Source: Dirofilaria immitis
Lineage: Eukaryota; Nematoda; Chromadorea; Rhabditida; Onchocercidae
Reading direction: 5' to 3'
Assembly (NCBI GenBank): GCA_024305405.1
Contig: JAKNDB010000103.1
Location: forward strand, 2,046,001 to 2,110,000
Length of the DNA: 64,000 bases
The position numbers were made by a program, and so were the translations under genes. Under the pieces are notes generated by a model. That model was given only the letters and a program-made list of their open reading frames with translations. It searched no databases and was not told the DNA's origin. Shown one piece after another: positions 36,601 to 48,800 of this stretch (position 1 is the first letter of the stretch; every line of letters starts with the position of its first letter).

Positions 36601-36699
36601 TTTTAGAAAAATAATTTTTTATTTTTCGTGTATTCTATCAATAGTTTATCAGTCAATGTTAAATAAAATGAAGTCACCTGTTCGCTGTTCCCTAAAAAT

Positions 36700-36918
36700 G
36701 AATTATTTTCCTATTCTTTCCTTTGATTTTAATAAAAGTTTTGCTTTTGCTTTTAAATTTAAGAACTAAGTAATATATTAACTTATTTGAAACTTTTCAA
36801 TCCATAGTAATATATTTTATTAATAAGACTAAAAGTTTCTTCATATTTTTCAACTCCTTTTTGCTAATTATAGATACAGCTATGCACTGTAATAATAACT
36901 ATGTTAGGTTGCATTATA
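36700..36918. repeat. Long direct repeat, copy 1
   Basis: This segment matches 38860-39103 closely, including the shared stretch TTGCTAATTATAGATACAGC and the following 35 bases up to GGTTGCATTATA. The 3' part is nearly identical and the 5' part more diverged. Similarity seems to resume after 36930, matching sequence near 39255, as if the other copy carried an insertion of about 150 bp. Confidence 0.8.
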
Positions 36919-37428
36919 CATCATTATTTTAGCTTTTTTATTTTAATATCAATACTTGAAAATAGATGAAATTATAAATCAGAAATCATTGATAATGAAG
37001 AATCAGATAACTGAATTACACAAATAAAAAGATTCTATCATGTAATGCAATTATCATTAATGCTACTGAGAAGATTCGAAATATTTTCTACTTTTTTTTT
37101 TTGATTTTTAATAAATTTATTGGTTGAGGAAAACTTTAGAAGCATTTAACGATATACTTCTCAAATTCTTTCTTTTGAAATCATTATAAAACCATTTCCT
37201 ATTCGAATTAGAAATTAGAGATTAATAATAGAAAAATGATCAGATCGTCCGAATTTTCGTTTGAATTTTAATATTCTCAAAATAATATCTCATTAGACAT
37301 TAATGATCAATTAATCGTTGATAAAAAATCGAAGCAAATTATAACAATTAATATGAACCTTATTTACAAATAACATAAAACAAGTGATAAATAATATAGA
37401 AATTTTTGGCTAATCAAATATATCAATT

Positions 37429-38513
37429 TTATCCGACTGGATAACCACCTCCTGGCAAACCATACCTAAAATTTTTTAAATAAAAATAAAATTAATTTAA
37501 ACAAAAGTTTTATTAAAACAATTTAAAATAACTATTATTTACATATATCATAAAAATATTAAATATTACTCAACATATCATTAATTATTCTTCCTCTTAC
37601 ATGTAACAAATATCGACTATCCATTAATTTCTTTCTTAACAATAGCTTTAAAAATATTTAAATTCAAAATCAATATATAAATTAATAAAAAATTAAAACT
37701 AAACAAATAACTTACCCTCCTCGTATTGGTGCAGGTGGTAGAGGTGGCACAGGATATCTAAAATAAAATGAATATATTAAAATGAAAAATAATAAAATAT
37801 AAAAACGAAAATATTTATTTAATTTTCTTTTTCTTTAGGGCAAAAATTAAATTCAAAATTAGTAGTGTAAGTATTATTATTATTATTATTATCATTATTA
37901 TTATAACATAAATAATAAATAAATTAAATAAACAATCATGAAGGATTAAAAAAATTTACTAAATCTTTTTTTATTTGAAATACAAATCAAATTAATTGAT
38001 CAAATTAATAAAATAATTTATTTATACTAACAGGGGTTTAAGCAAAATGATTTTAATCTTAACACTTTATTTATCAAATTTTCATTAATAGTAATAAATA
38101 AGTATAAACTTAAAAGAATATAAATAATAATATTTTATCTTAACTTTTTGATTATAAGCAATTAAATTTTAAAATCATATAGGCTATTATATCGTACAAT
38201 CAATTATTATGAATTAAGACTGGAAAAATTATAAGAAAAATGGAATAAAATAAAATTATGATAAATCATACCCGCCAGCATGAACACCGCCACCACCACC
38301 GCCTTGACCTGAACAACAGCAACCACCACAGCAACCGCCAAGTTTTAATACTGGTAAACAAATAGGTGGCGGTTGTAAACAACAACAATCTATTCCACCT
38401 GATCCACCACATCCACCACCACCACTACCCAAACAACTACTTGCATCTCTTATCAAGACGAAGAAGAGAAGGTAAGCAAGTTTCTGTAAAGTTTCAGTAA
38501 TTTTTATTTTCAA
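37429..38513 (-). CDS. Small secreted Cys/Gly/Pro-rich protein A
   Basis: Three predicted minus-strand exons (38513-38272, 37757-37716, 37465-37429) with matching phases (2, 2) give 106 residues. An N-terminal signal peptide (hydrophobic AYLLFFVLI, probable cleavage near DASS-C) is followed by a Cys/Gly-rich region with CCC and CCGGCCC clusters. The tail is Gly/Pro/Tyr-rich (GYPVPPLPPAPIRGGYGLP) and ends in GGGYPVG. Composition resembles small cuticle- or matrix-type nematode secreted proteins and the Cys/Pro-rich heads of ground-like proteins, but no known domain is complete. A TTTACAG inside the first exon (before codon 11) could be an acceptor, in which case the true start lies upstream. 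It shares architecture with the gene at 45 kb. Function unknown. Confidence 0.7.
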
Positions 38514-38859
38514 CTATAAATATTCTTCAACAAATCTTACTTATCCTAAACAAATGATTAGGTCATGAAAAAGGAAGGAAAGTGAATAAAGAGATGAGAA
38601 ATACTATTCTATTTTGAGAATGATTGCAAAATGATAATAAACTATTAAGCTTCCTAATTTAATCTTATCTTATCAAATAAATTTTATCCATTGAAAACAA
38701 ATTTTAAAAAATATAAAAATCGTTTTTTTTTCTCATTTCGAATGGATTTGAAATAAAAAGTTAAAAATTTATTTGTTATTCGAAAGAATAAGATGGATGG
38801 ATATATATGTATATAATCTCTTTATCAATCAATGTTGAAAAGCAATTCTTTAATAATGA

Positions 38860-39103
38860 TTATTTTCCCATCCTTATTATAATTATTTGTCCTATCCTTT
38901 TCTTTGGTTTTAATAAAGATATTGCTTTTGTTTTTAGATTTAAGAATTAATTATAGTAATATATTAACTTATTTGAAACTTTTCAACCCATAGTAATATA
39001 TTTTATTAATAAGACTAAAGTTTCTTCATACTTTTCAACTCCTTTTTGCTAATTATAGATACAGCTATGCACTGTAATAATAACTATGTTAGGTTGCATT
39101 ATA
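38860..39103. repeat. Long direct repeat, copy 2
   Basis: Second copy, about 2.19 kb from the first and in the same orientation. It begins about 350 bp upstream of the small secreted-protein gene (transcribed leftward), so the two copies bracket that gene. Confidence 0.8.
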
Positions 39104-39874
39104 AAAGTGTAAAAATTAAGGATAAAATTTATGAACTTATCATTGTGATCGATCACCATATATATCAAAATATTTAATGGCTTTATATATCGAATTACAT
39201 TTGTGGTTTTTGAGCTATGAATACAATATATCCATGTTTTCTTATTCATTACCTTTTTTATTATAATTGAAAATAGGATGAATTATATTTCAAAATAACT
39301 GACAAATCAAAAGCACACAATTATTTGATAAGGAAAATATTGATCTGATTATATGATAAAATTTATGTTCCGGCAAATAAATTTGAAAAAGTTCTTCTGA
39401 ATTATTCGTCCTTTTAAATTTTGAGAAAGCACTATTAAATATGACATATAATTTTCACATATGGTTATATTGTTTAATAATTAGCTTATCAAATATTTGC
39501 AACAAAATATTTTTTGATTTTAGAAAAGATTTTTTCTTTCAGAAATTTTTTTCCTACAACAAAATCTTAAATTAATTTCTTATTGAAAATATTGCCTAAA
39601 TTCTTTATGCAAAATTTTTATGGCAAAATAAATTTTCAAATTAATTCCAATTAAATATTTTATGATTTATTATGAAAAATATGCTATAAATTAACATTTC
39701 ATAACTTTTATATAATTTTCAGTCTAAATAGATTTTATTCTAATCCATATTGAGAATGAAAAATGAAATAAAATGAAATTTTGTTTCTCAATTAAAAAGA
39801 TCTGATTTGTTGAAAAGTTTATTTTATTCTTAATTTTCAATTATCAAAGTATTTTTTTCTGACTGTTGTAATGA

Positions 39875-39900
39875 AATACTATTACTATTGTAATAGTATT
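39875..39900. repeat. Perfect 11 bp inverted repeat, 4 nt loop
   Basis: AATACTATTAC (39875-39885) and GTAATAGTATT (39890-39900) are exact reverse complements. Confidence 0.65.
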
Positions 39901-42900
39901 ATACATATTAACTTACCAATTGTTCAAAATTATTATTTCATATGGATACTAATACGATCAATTTATATAATGTGCAAGATTAGCATAGCAACTTATCACC
40001 ACTATTATTATTGCGACATATGATAAATAATAATAACTATTACTGTTATCACCAGTGCTATCATTATTATTATTATGATAATTTAAAAGGAAAAAAATGG
40101 TAAAAATTACCATAGTTGGATTATTTCGTACAGTCGAATTAATTCGCAATTTTCGAATATAATAATTAAATTTACTGAAAAAGAAAGAAATGAATGATTG
40201 TTAATGAAAAATGAAATAAATATATAATTTAATAACTTAACTATTATTATTGATGATTTTATAAAATAATTAAATGTGCACTGCTTTTATATTCATTTTC
40301 TTAGTTATTTATAAGTACCACCTCCATGACATTTTCTTTTTTTTAAATTATAATAATAGAATTATTTCATGTAAAAATATTATCCTAATTTTTCCCTTTT
40401 CTTTCCTTTCATTCTTACATATATCAATGAAACACATATATCAATGAAAAACGAAAAACACTTTGTTATCAATTATGCCATTTTGATTATAATTGATAGT
40501 GATAATCAAGTGAGAAAGAGAATGGGATCTGATAAGAATGATAGACAATGTTTAGAAATATTAGGTAGTTTTTTGTATATTTGGATATAGTTAGGCAATT
40601 GATAGTAATAAACAAATGAACATAGGAATAGGATCCGATAAAGATAATAGGTAATGATTTATCAAATTTTGAAAGTAAAAGATGAAGGGAGTAAAATTAC
40701 CTCTCATAAAACATATTTTAAATTTGAGTTTCCTTCCAGAAATTATCATAAAATTTTAAAATGCTCTCTGATACTTTTTTCTTTTGTTTTTGTTTTTAAT
40801 TTTGATTTTTTGATTCATTTCTCATTATCATTCATTCGAATTATTCGTTTTTTATTTATTCAAATTTTTATTTATTAAAATTGATTATTCTATCTCTTAT
40901 CGCTTCATTTATTTAAATAGATATTTTGATTATGCCAATAAATTTCATTTTTATTTAATATTATTAAATAGTGATAAGAACAAAAAAAGTGATGACATGT
41001 CGTCGTAGAAATATATCCTTTCTTCAATCATTATATTTACTTCTCTTATCATTTTTATCATTAAAAAAAAGGAAAAATAACATATTAATAATCAATCAGT
41101 CAACAAAAATTTCTTAATTCATTGCAACATCAGTAGATGATGAAACGTTAAAAAAATCTTATCACATGTTTTATTGATAAAACATTCGCAAATTATTAAT
41201 TATCAATCATTGTAGTAGCAATAACAATCAGTCAGAATTTTTTTCAAAATTATCAATTACAATACAAAAAGTATGCAATCATTTATTTCTCATAAAAATT
41301 CGCAAAAACGATGTCGTATATATTTGTCATTTTTACGCTTTCTATTATTATTGTTACATAAATTTGATTAAAACTTGATTTTTAAACAACTTTTTTTTCT
41401 ATAATATAATATTAATTTATAAAATATTCGTACATTATTAAGATGCCATTGTAAAAATGAACAAAAATAATTACTATTAATAATATTGTTATTAATAATA
41501 TGTAAATTATAATAAATAATATTTGTTGCAAATGATTATAAATAATATTATCATTATTTTTATAATATAAATATTGATAAATTTAATAAGAAGATATGAT
41601 ATTGATATTAATTATTGATATATATATATATATATATAAATTAATAAGTTTAATATCTAACTATAAAAACATTATTTAAAGTAAAAAAAGTGGTAATAAT
41701 TATATATTAGATGAAGTGAGTTTTATTTATGATAAGATCATCTAAAACAAAAATTAGTAAAAAATATTCTAAAAAGTTGAACAAATATTTCATCAAGTTT
41801 TTTGAAACGAATCAATAAATTGAAATTGAAATTAAACATGTTTAAATCAATCAGCCACATTATCATATCTTAGTTATATACCATGTAAAAGGAAGCCAAA
41901 AAGATTCGGCTTCTGATAAGACTGAACTTAGAATCGAGCATATAGTGACAGTTTGTAGAAAAATAAAAATTTATCATACTGTTAAAACTTTTAATAATTT
42001 TGCTTTACTATATAATAATCATGAATATTTATATTCTATAAAATCAATATCACAATCGAATATTTCAAACAATACTTCACTGATAAATGATTAGTCTCTT
42101 AATTATCTTATCACTTAATGAAATATTCGCTAATTTTTTCACTGATTATTTCTACGAGAATCTTTATATCGTAGCAGCTGTTTTACCAGAAATTTTTTCG
42201 ATACTTGTTAAAAAAAACTGATTTTTAGAGTTCTTTAATTCGAGAGTAAAATTACGAAGGTATTGTGATAAATTAAAAAGTGCAAACTTATGCTATTAAA
42301 TTTTAAAATAGAAATTAATTCGAAAATAATAATCATTTCTGATATGTTATTTCTTATGCCAAATAAAATTAGCAATTTAGTATCATTTATCTATCAATTT
42401 CTTTATTTAAAATTAATTAAATTGCTGAGAAATTAATTACAAATTAAATTGCAGTGTTTGTAAATTTTTAAAGAATAAAATTTTAAATGTAATAGAAATA
42501 CGGCATTTTATCTTTGAAACTATTAATTAATGGTTTTTGATGAATTTAATTGCTATATTCAAAAAAAACAAAGAATTTTAATATCTTAAATTAATTATTC
42601 AATTTCCAATATATTATCATATTCAATTTAATCTTATTGTTTAATCCATGCATTTTCTATCATAGGAAAGAATTAAATCAAATAAACTATTTATTGTTTA
42701 TCTTTTTTAAAACAATATTTCTATTACTGTATTTTTGAACAAAAAAAAGGGAAATTATTTTGTTAAATTATTCATTATCATTATAACATAGAGTGCCGGA
42801 AATATGACGATGAAAAATTGCCTTTAGCTAAATGAACAAATCATGCAGTAACTGATAAAAAAATATTTTATTAAATCAAGAAAATGAAAAAAATCTCTCC

Positions 42901-43658
42901 AATTCAGCAGATTTAATCTATCCAATTTCGCTTCAAAACAAGATTTCGAGCAATTTCAACGATATGGAATAACTGATTGATTAAATATATGATAATTATG
43001 TTGTTATCATCAACAGTAATGTATAACATAATGTCAAATAATCATATTATCTAATAAAGTTATTTTAAAAAATACAACTGGTGTAATTTGATATAATTAA
43101 ACATAATTATGAATGCAAAAAAAAAACGAATAAAGAGAAAGAAAGAATTATCATATTGATTTTATCAGTTATAATTTTTAATTATAAAATTCGAATAATT
43201 ATGCATTTTCATGGAATTTCGTTTGTTTGTTTATTTTAACTCTTCTCATCTTCTCTTCTTTCAATTTCCACTTGTATTCTTTTTAGCAGCTTATCAATAA
43301 CTTTTAAATTTTATATAAAAATAATGTGTTCAATCAAATGGCAATAAAAACATTAACTGACGTAAAGAAATGAATAAAGTTTTATTCTTAAAATATCTTA
43401 TCATTTGTAATCAATATTATCATTTCTAAAATATTTCCGTCCATCATAATTGTTATTATGATTTTAATATTACTTGAAGTTTATCATTATTTTACATAAT
43501 TTTTTTTATATCCCACATGATAACATTGTCAGCATTAATTATTTAAAATTTTTTTACGATAAAAAAATTCAAACTAAAATTGTTATGTTAATGATATTAG
43601 TAATGAAAAATCAATTTGCTTAATTCAAAAATTTACGAAGAAAAAGACTAATCATAAT

Positions 43659-43754
43659 GATAATTTTATCATTGTTTTATTCGATAATTTTATCATTGGT
43701 TTATTTGATAATTTTATCATTGATTTATTTGATAATTTTATCATTGACTTATTT
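43659..43754. repeat. 24 bp tandem repeat, four units
   Basis: Four consecutive units beginning GATAATTTTATCATTG start at 43659, 43683, 43707 and 43731, differing mainly in the base after ATTG and in the final bases. Each unit contains TTATCATT and an internal GATAA/TTATC pair. The 24 bp length keeps frame, so it appears as a short repetitive hydrophobic ORF, which I do not believe is coding. Confidence 0.9.
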
Positions 43755-44981
43755 CTTCAAACATTTTGTTATAAAAAATGAAATACATAGAAGGCAAATA
43801 TTGCAAAATGTTAACAAATTAAACTTAATGAATAGCCGATGAATTAAAATAAAAATTGATTTGAATTCTTTTCGCATCAAAAAAGGTATATGAGAAATGT
43901 TAGAATTATAATTTATGAATTTTTTTGTTTACTTTTTTTCTTTATTAATTAAATAATAATTGATAAAAAATTATTCCAATAATTATATCATCAAAATAAC
44001 ATTTACTAAAGGCCTATTTCTTCGCTTATTTAATTTCATTCATAAATTATTTAAATTAATCAACAAAAATTGATAGATCGGAAAGTTTTCGCTGATAAAT
44101 TATATTTCGTAAAATTGACGCAAACAAGAAATATTTTTGTTTATAAAAACACATATTTAGATGTGAAAATTTGAACTCATGCCAAATTTTCGAAAATAAC
44201 CGGACGGATAGTAAAATTAACAGTGATAATTCATATCAAAAAAACATGGATAGAAAAGGTATGATATATAATGTATATTTTAGTATTATCATAAAAATCT
44301 AAAATAATAATAATAATGCATAAGTGAACAAATGAAATAATTAATTTATTGAAATGTACTGAGTTAGCAAATTCAAATATTATCAATCATATCAAATCGA
44401 TCCAAAATTTAAATGCTATCAATCATATCATTTCGATATAGTATTTATACATATTATGTAATTGCGATATATTCATACAATCTTTTATAAATTATTTTTG
44501 TCGAAAAAGTAAAACAAAACAAAAAAAAAGAAACAACGAGAAAAAAAAGTTTAAAATATTCGTAAATACATATTTACTATCAAAAAATATATATATTAAT
44601 ATAAATATATTATTGCATATTAATTAATTAATTAATTAATTAATTTAATTTAATCATATCAAATACATATAATAAATAATAATTGGTTTTAAATTTTTCA
44701 ATATAAATTCCAATATTGAAATACTAATAGCCAAATATTTCATACAAGAATATTAATATATAAATTTAAATATAAAAGAAATATTTTCAATATGTTTGAA
44801 TTGAAAATAAATAATAAATATTGTAAACAAAGTAGTATGAATAAATTCATTGATTCGAATATCAAAATAAAATATTATTTTATTCAAAATTTTTTATATA
44901 TTAATACATTTTCTTATAGCAATGATATTTGATTCTAAATTTTATCTAAATTACATAATAATTTCAGGTCAGTCATATTAT

Positions 44982-45816
44982 TCACCTGTAAAAGGTTATA
45001 TCACTTTTTTTTAATGTACCATACGGAAGATTTGATCGAGTTAATTCTGATGGTGATAATGGTATTCGTATTCCTAACTGACATAGTTTTCCTGGTAACT
45101 TTTACATGGAAATAGTTGTGGCTGAGATGCTGAATTTTGAGGTCGAGGTGATGAAAATTGAGGTGGTGAATTATTAAACGGATATCGAAATGGATTTTGT
45201 GGTTGATTTGCTGAATATTGAGGTGGAAGTGGTACATGTGGTGGAGGTGGTGCGGGTGGTGAAGGTGGTGGAGGTGGTGCGGGTGGTGCAGGTGGTGCAG
45301 GTGCTATATATTGAGATGAAGGTAATGCATGTTGAAATGACGGTAATGCATATTGAGGGGTGGTACTGCATATACCGGTAATGGTGGTACATAACCAAAC
45401 TTTGGCGGTGGTGGTGGGCCCCTGGAAAATATAGATAAAGCTTAAACAAAAAAGGAAAATAAAATTTAAATTAGAGGTTAAAGGTTAAAAGAAATGCCTA
45501 ATACTTTTTATTTCTTTTAAATAATTCATTGACATATTTGTGACTTTTTATAACAAAAATAAACTTTAAGAAAAGGTGTGAGTAAATTTAAAATAAATAA
45601 AAGTTTTTATTTAAAAATTTACGCTATACTTCCGCCACAACCGCTACTACATCCGCTACAACCGCTACTACATCCGCTACAACTGCTGATACATTTGGGA
45701 CAAGAAATACATTTGGTACAAGGAGCGCATGTGGGACAAGGACAACAACAGATTCTTAAGCTAGGAAAACATGCAAGCGATGATACAATGTACATTGAGA
45801 ATAAAAATATAATTAC
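44982..45816 (-). CDS. Small secreted Cys-rich/Pro-rich protein B, first exon not found
   Basis: Exon 45816-45630 begins after a TTTCAG with a hydrophobic segment (VIIFLFSMYIVSSLAC) that looks like the core of a signal peptide. It continues as a Cys repeat region (ICCCPCPTCAPCTKC, then CSGCSSGCSGCSSGCGG). After a roughly 210 bp intron, the exon from 45421 encodes GPPPPPKFGYVPPLPVY, a long Pro-rich, Gln/Asn/Ser-containing stretch, and possibly a more globular tail (IPLSPSELTRSNLPYGTLKK) ending at a TGA at 44982. Two single-base breaks, in a C-run at 45357-45360 and a T-run (plus strand) at 45100-45103, must be corrected to keep one frame. The phase across the intron is also one base off. If the Cys exon is not spliced it ends at TAA 45621-45619. 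A short leader exon ending near 46946 (TATAAAGG/GTAAGC) may be upstream. Function unknown. Confidence 0.5.
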
Positions 45817-48800
45817 CTGAAATTAAAATAAAACAAGAAATTGGAATAGATTATAAGATGAATAATAATAATAATAATAAAACAAAGATATATTAATAAT
45901 TTTAATCATTTAAGCGATATATCATATATCTTAATAATAATTATTAATAATTTATTAAGTATCGATATTTTCCAATTTTAATTTATTATTAAATTCTCCT
46001 TAACATATATACTTATTTATATATTGATAAAAATATTAAACTAAATAACAATTAAATGTGATAAAATCAAATCTTTGAATATACATGGAAATTATTATAA
46101 AACCTAAAATTTAAGCCAAGAAAAAGAATTTATATTTGATCAAATTGCTATTGCTAATTATGAGCCAAGTTACAGTAATTATTCCATCTTAGTATTCTAT
46201 CTAATTAATAAATGATTTTTAAATTATTCCTAGCTATTAATTTTTTATCAAATTATAAAGAGTAACAGTTTCATATGTTTGAAATATTTCATGAAATAAA
46301 TGCTCGAGAAATAATTCATTTTTCTTTCTCGAGAATAATCAATACATACATATTATATATAATATTAACTAACATATAATGATTTATGATTTCCTGTATT
46401 TTTATTGTTGACATATTTGAATTCAACAAATTCGAAGCTATCTTGTCGTCTAAATTGATTTTGATAAATTGATAAATTGATTATGAAATCCTTTGAAGTG
46501 ATAGAAGTTAGCTGAAAATAATTTTTATTTGTAAATATATAAGATAATTTGAAGAATTATTTTATCATAATATACAAAAAATAATTATTAAAAATTTTTG
46601 TTCATTTCAATTTCTGTTATTTAATATTATCATTATCATTATCATTATCATCACCATTAACATTATTTCATACGAAAAATATTTAATCAATTTGTTTTTT
46701 TAATTTTAATATCTCTTTTTTAAATCAATTTTCATGTTATTAAATGAAAGAAAATAATAAAAGAAAATATATTTGATTTTATCGTTGAAAATTTTGCGAC
46801 TATTAAATAAAAATTTAAAAAATTGAAAACAAAATTAATGGAAAGTTTGTAATATTATAATAATTCTATACATATAACTTAGCTATACAGAAATCATATA
46901 TATATATATCATTGATTTTAATAATAATATATTGTTTGCAAAAATTGCTTACCCTTTATATGGTAGCAATCTTTTGATCTTTGAAAAATTAATCAAAATT
47001 AAATTTCAATTAATCGATTTGTTGAATTAAAACAAAATCCATACATGCAAACTATGCAAAAATTATATATTTTGAATATTAAATAAATGATAGTATGATT
47101 TCTACGCAAAATGATTACTTAATTATTTTGCATAATTTAATTAAACTTTATTGTAGAAATTATTCGACACATACTATGCCCCAACTTATATTATTATAGT
47201 TGAAATTTTTCAACAAAACGATTTTCATTAATTCTAAACCATTTTCCCTACACGAAAAGAAATTAATTATAATTATTCAAAAAAAAGAAATTATTTTAAT
47301 TTCATAGAAAACAAGTGATAATTCAACTTTTGTATTAAATTTCTTTTATTGATAAAATTAATATTCCTAAGAATTCTAAAGTTTCTAAATTTGTTAATAT
47401 CAATTTAAAGATATTATCATTTTTCAATGACATAAATAGCAAAATATTTTCTATGTTAAATTTAAATTTAAGGAAAAATAATAAGAATAAATTATAAATG
47501 ATTTTTCCTAATTGTTTATTTCGGACAAATAATATCGAAATATAATTTTTATCTTACATTTATGCTCCAAAATACAGCACCATTAAGTGTAATAACCGAC
47601 TTTTTGTTTTCTTCAATCTTAAATAATTAATTATCCATCTGAACAAAGATCTCAATAATGTAAATGTATTATCAAAAATTGTTGTCAGATAATTCACTAA
47701 TTTTTGTTCCATTTTTCTTTTCAAATTTCGTTTTAGATGAATTTTAAAAAGAACGAAAGAAAAAAAATGAAAACAAAGTAAAAGTAAAAAAAATTTTACA
47801 ATGAATTGATAGAAATTCAGATATCATTAGGAAAGACAAAATGATTGATAAAATCATTTTGATAATAACGAAACTTTCCGATGACGCAAAAGTAAAATAC
47901 TATCACAACAAAAAACGTTTAGGAAAGAAAAAAATTAAGTACGAATTGAGGAATTTCGAGGAATGTGATAATCATGGGGTCAAAATGAAAACAAAGTGTA
48001 ACATTTCAGTTTCAAAAATGCCCTTCGGGTTTATGATATCAATTTTTCCTAATTCGCTTTTTAACTTTTATTTTTTCTCTTCATTTTCCACATCATTTAT
48101 CTTTGATATTTATCCTAAAATTTATTCAAATTATAAATAAACTTGAAAATTCCTTATCGAATTGTTTTTTTCAAAAAGAAAAATTTACTAATTAATTTTA
48201 GGTTATTATTTTTAAAATTATTTCTTTTGCAATACATTTTCAACCGAAAGATCGTTTGAAAAATGTTGCGCAAACCTTAAAAATATTCAAAAGAAAAAAA
48301 CAAAACATTTAAAATAAATTGCATGATGCATCGTTTATTTCAATCTCGAAATTGCAATCTCGAGCAGAAGAAGAGAATTTTAATTAGCAATAAATAGACG
48401 AATTGAAAATTTAATTTTAAATCTTTCACAATAAATTACTATAAAAATCAAATATTATCTATATAAAAAATCATTTCGATCATTGATTAAAGCGATATTT
48501 GATTCACAAAAAAATCGAATCAATCTCATGCAATTCTTTGGCATTAAATGATAATACGTATTGAAAATATAAAATATTTCAGGTAAGCCTTCTTAATCTA
48601 CATTTTACTGATTTTTATTCCACAAAAATTAAAATTAGCCTGAATTGAATATTGTAAAATAATCTGTTCATCTTCAGAAGATAAGACGAAAGACTAAGAA
48701 AATGATTAAAATTGAAATTCTAATATCAAATACTAAAATAAAATTATTATATTATCGGTTTCTGCTGTAGTATTATGGCGCATTTCGTTGGAGCATGATA

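Larger units (their letters stand above)
32759..37428. other. wts-1 3' region and intergenic stretch
   Basis: No gene recognised. The first AATAAA after the wts-1 stop is at 33220. A TG array (33531-33697) follows, and the first copy of a long direct repeat sits at about 36700-36918. A short duplication with core TCATGAAAACGTTATC occurs near 36323 and 36350. Confidence 0.55.
38514..44981. other. Intergenic stretch between the two secreted-protein genes
   Basis: AT-rich sequence with no further gene recognised. It contains direct-repeat copy 2, an 11 bp hairpin at 39875-39900, an ATT/ATC-rich patch near 40.0 kb, a TA run near 41.62 kb, a four-unit 24 bp tandem repeat at 43.66-43.75 kb and an AATT run near 44.62-44.65 kb. 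A small hairpin (GAAGCC/GGCTTC) lies near 41.9 kb; it does not look like a tRNA. Confidence 0.55.

Noticed and set aside
41880..41960. Hairpin-containing patch near 41.9 kb as a possible small RNA gene
   Set aside because: Only a 6 bp stem, no cloverleaf, no box motifs.
45190..45381. Plus-strand Val/Glu-rich ORF opposite secreted protein B
   Set aside because: Shadow of the Pro-rich minus-strand exon.
47841..48140. 99-residue plus-strand ORF
   Set aside because: Lysine/phenylalanine/isoleucine-rich, no recognised domain, no splice or trans-splice signal; expected by chance in this much AT-rich DNA.
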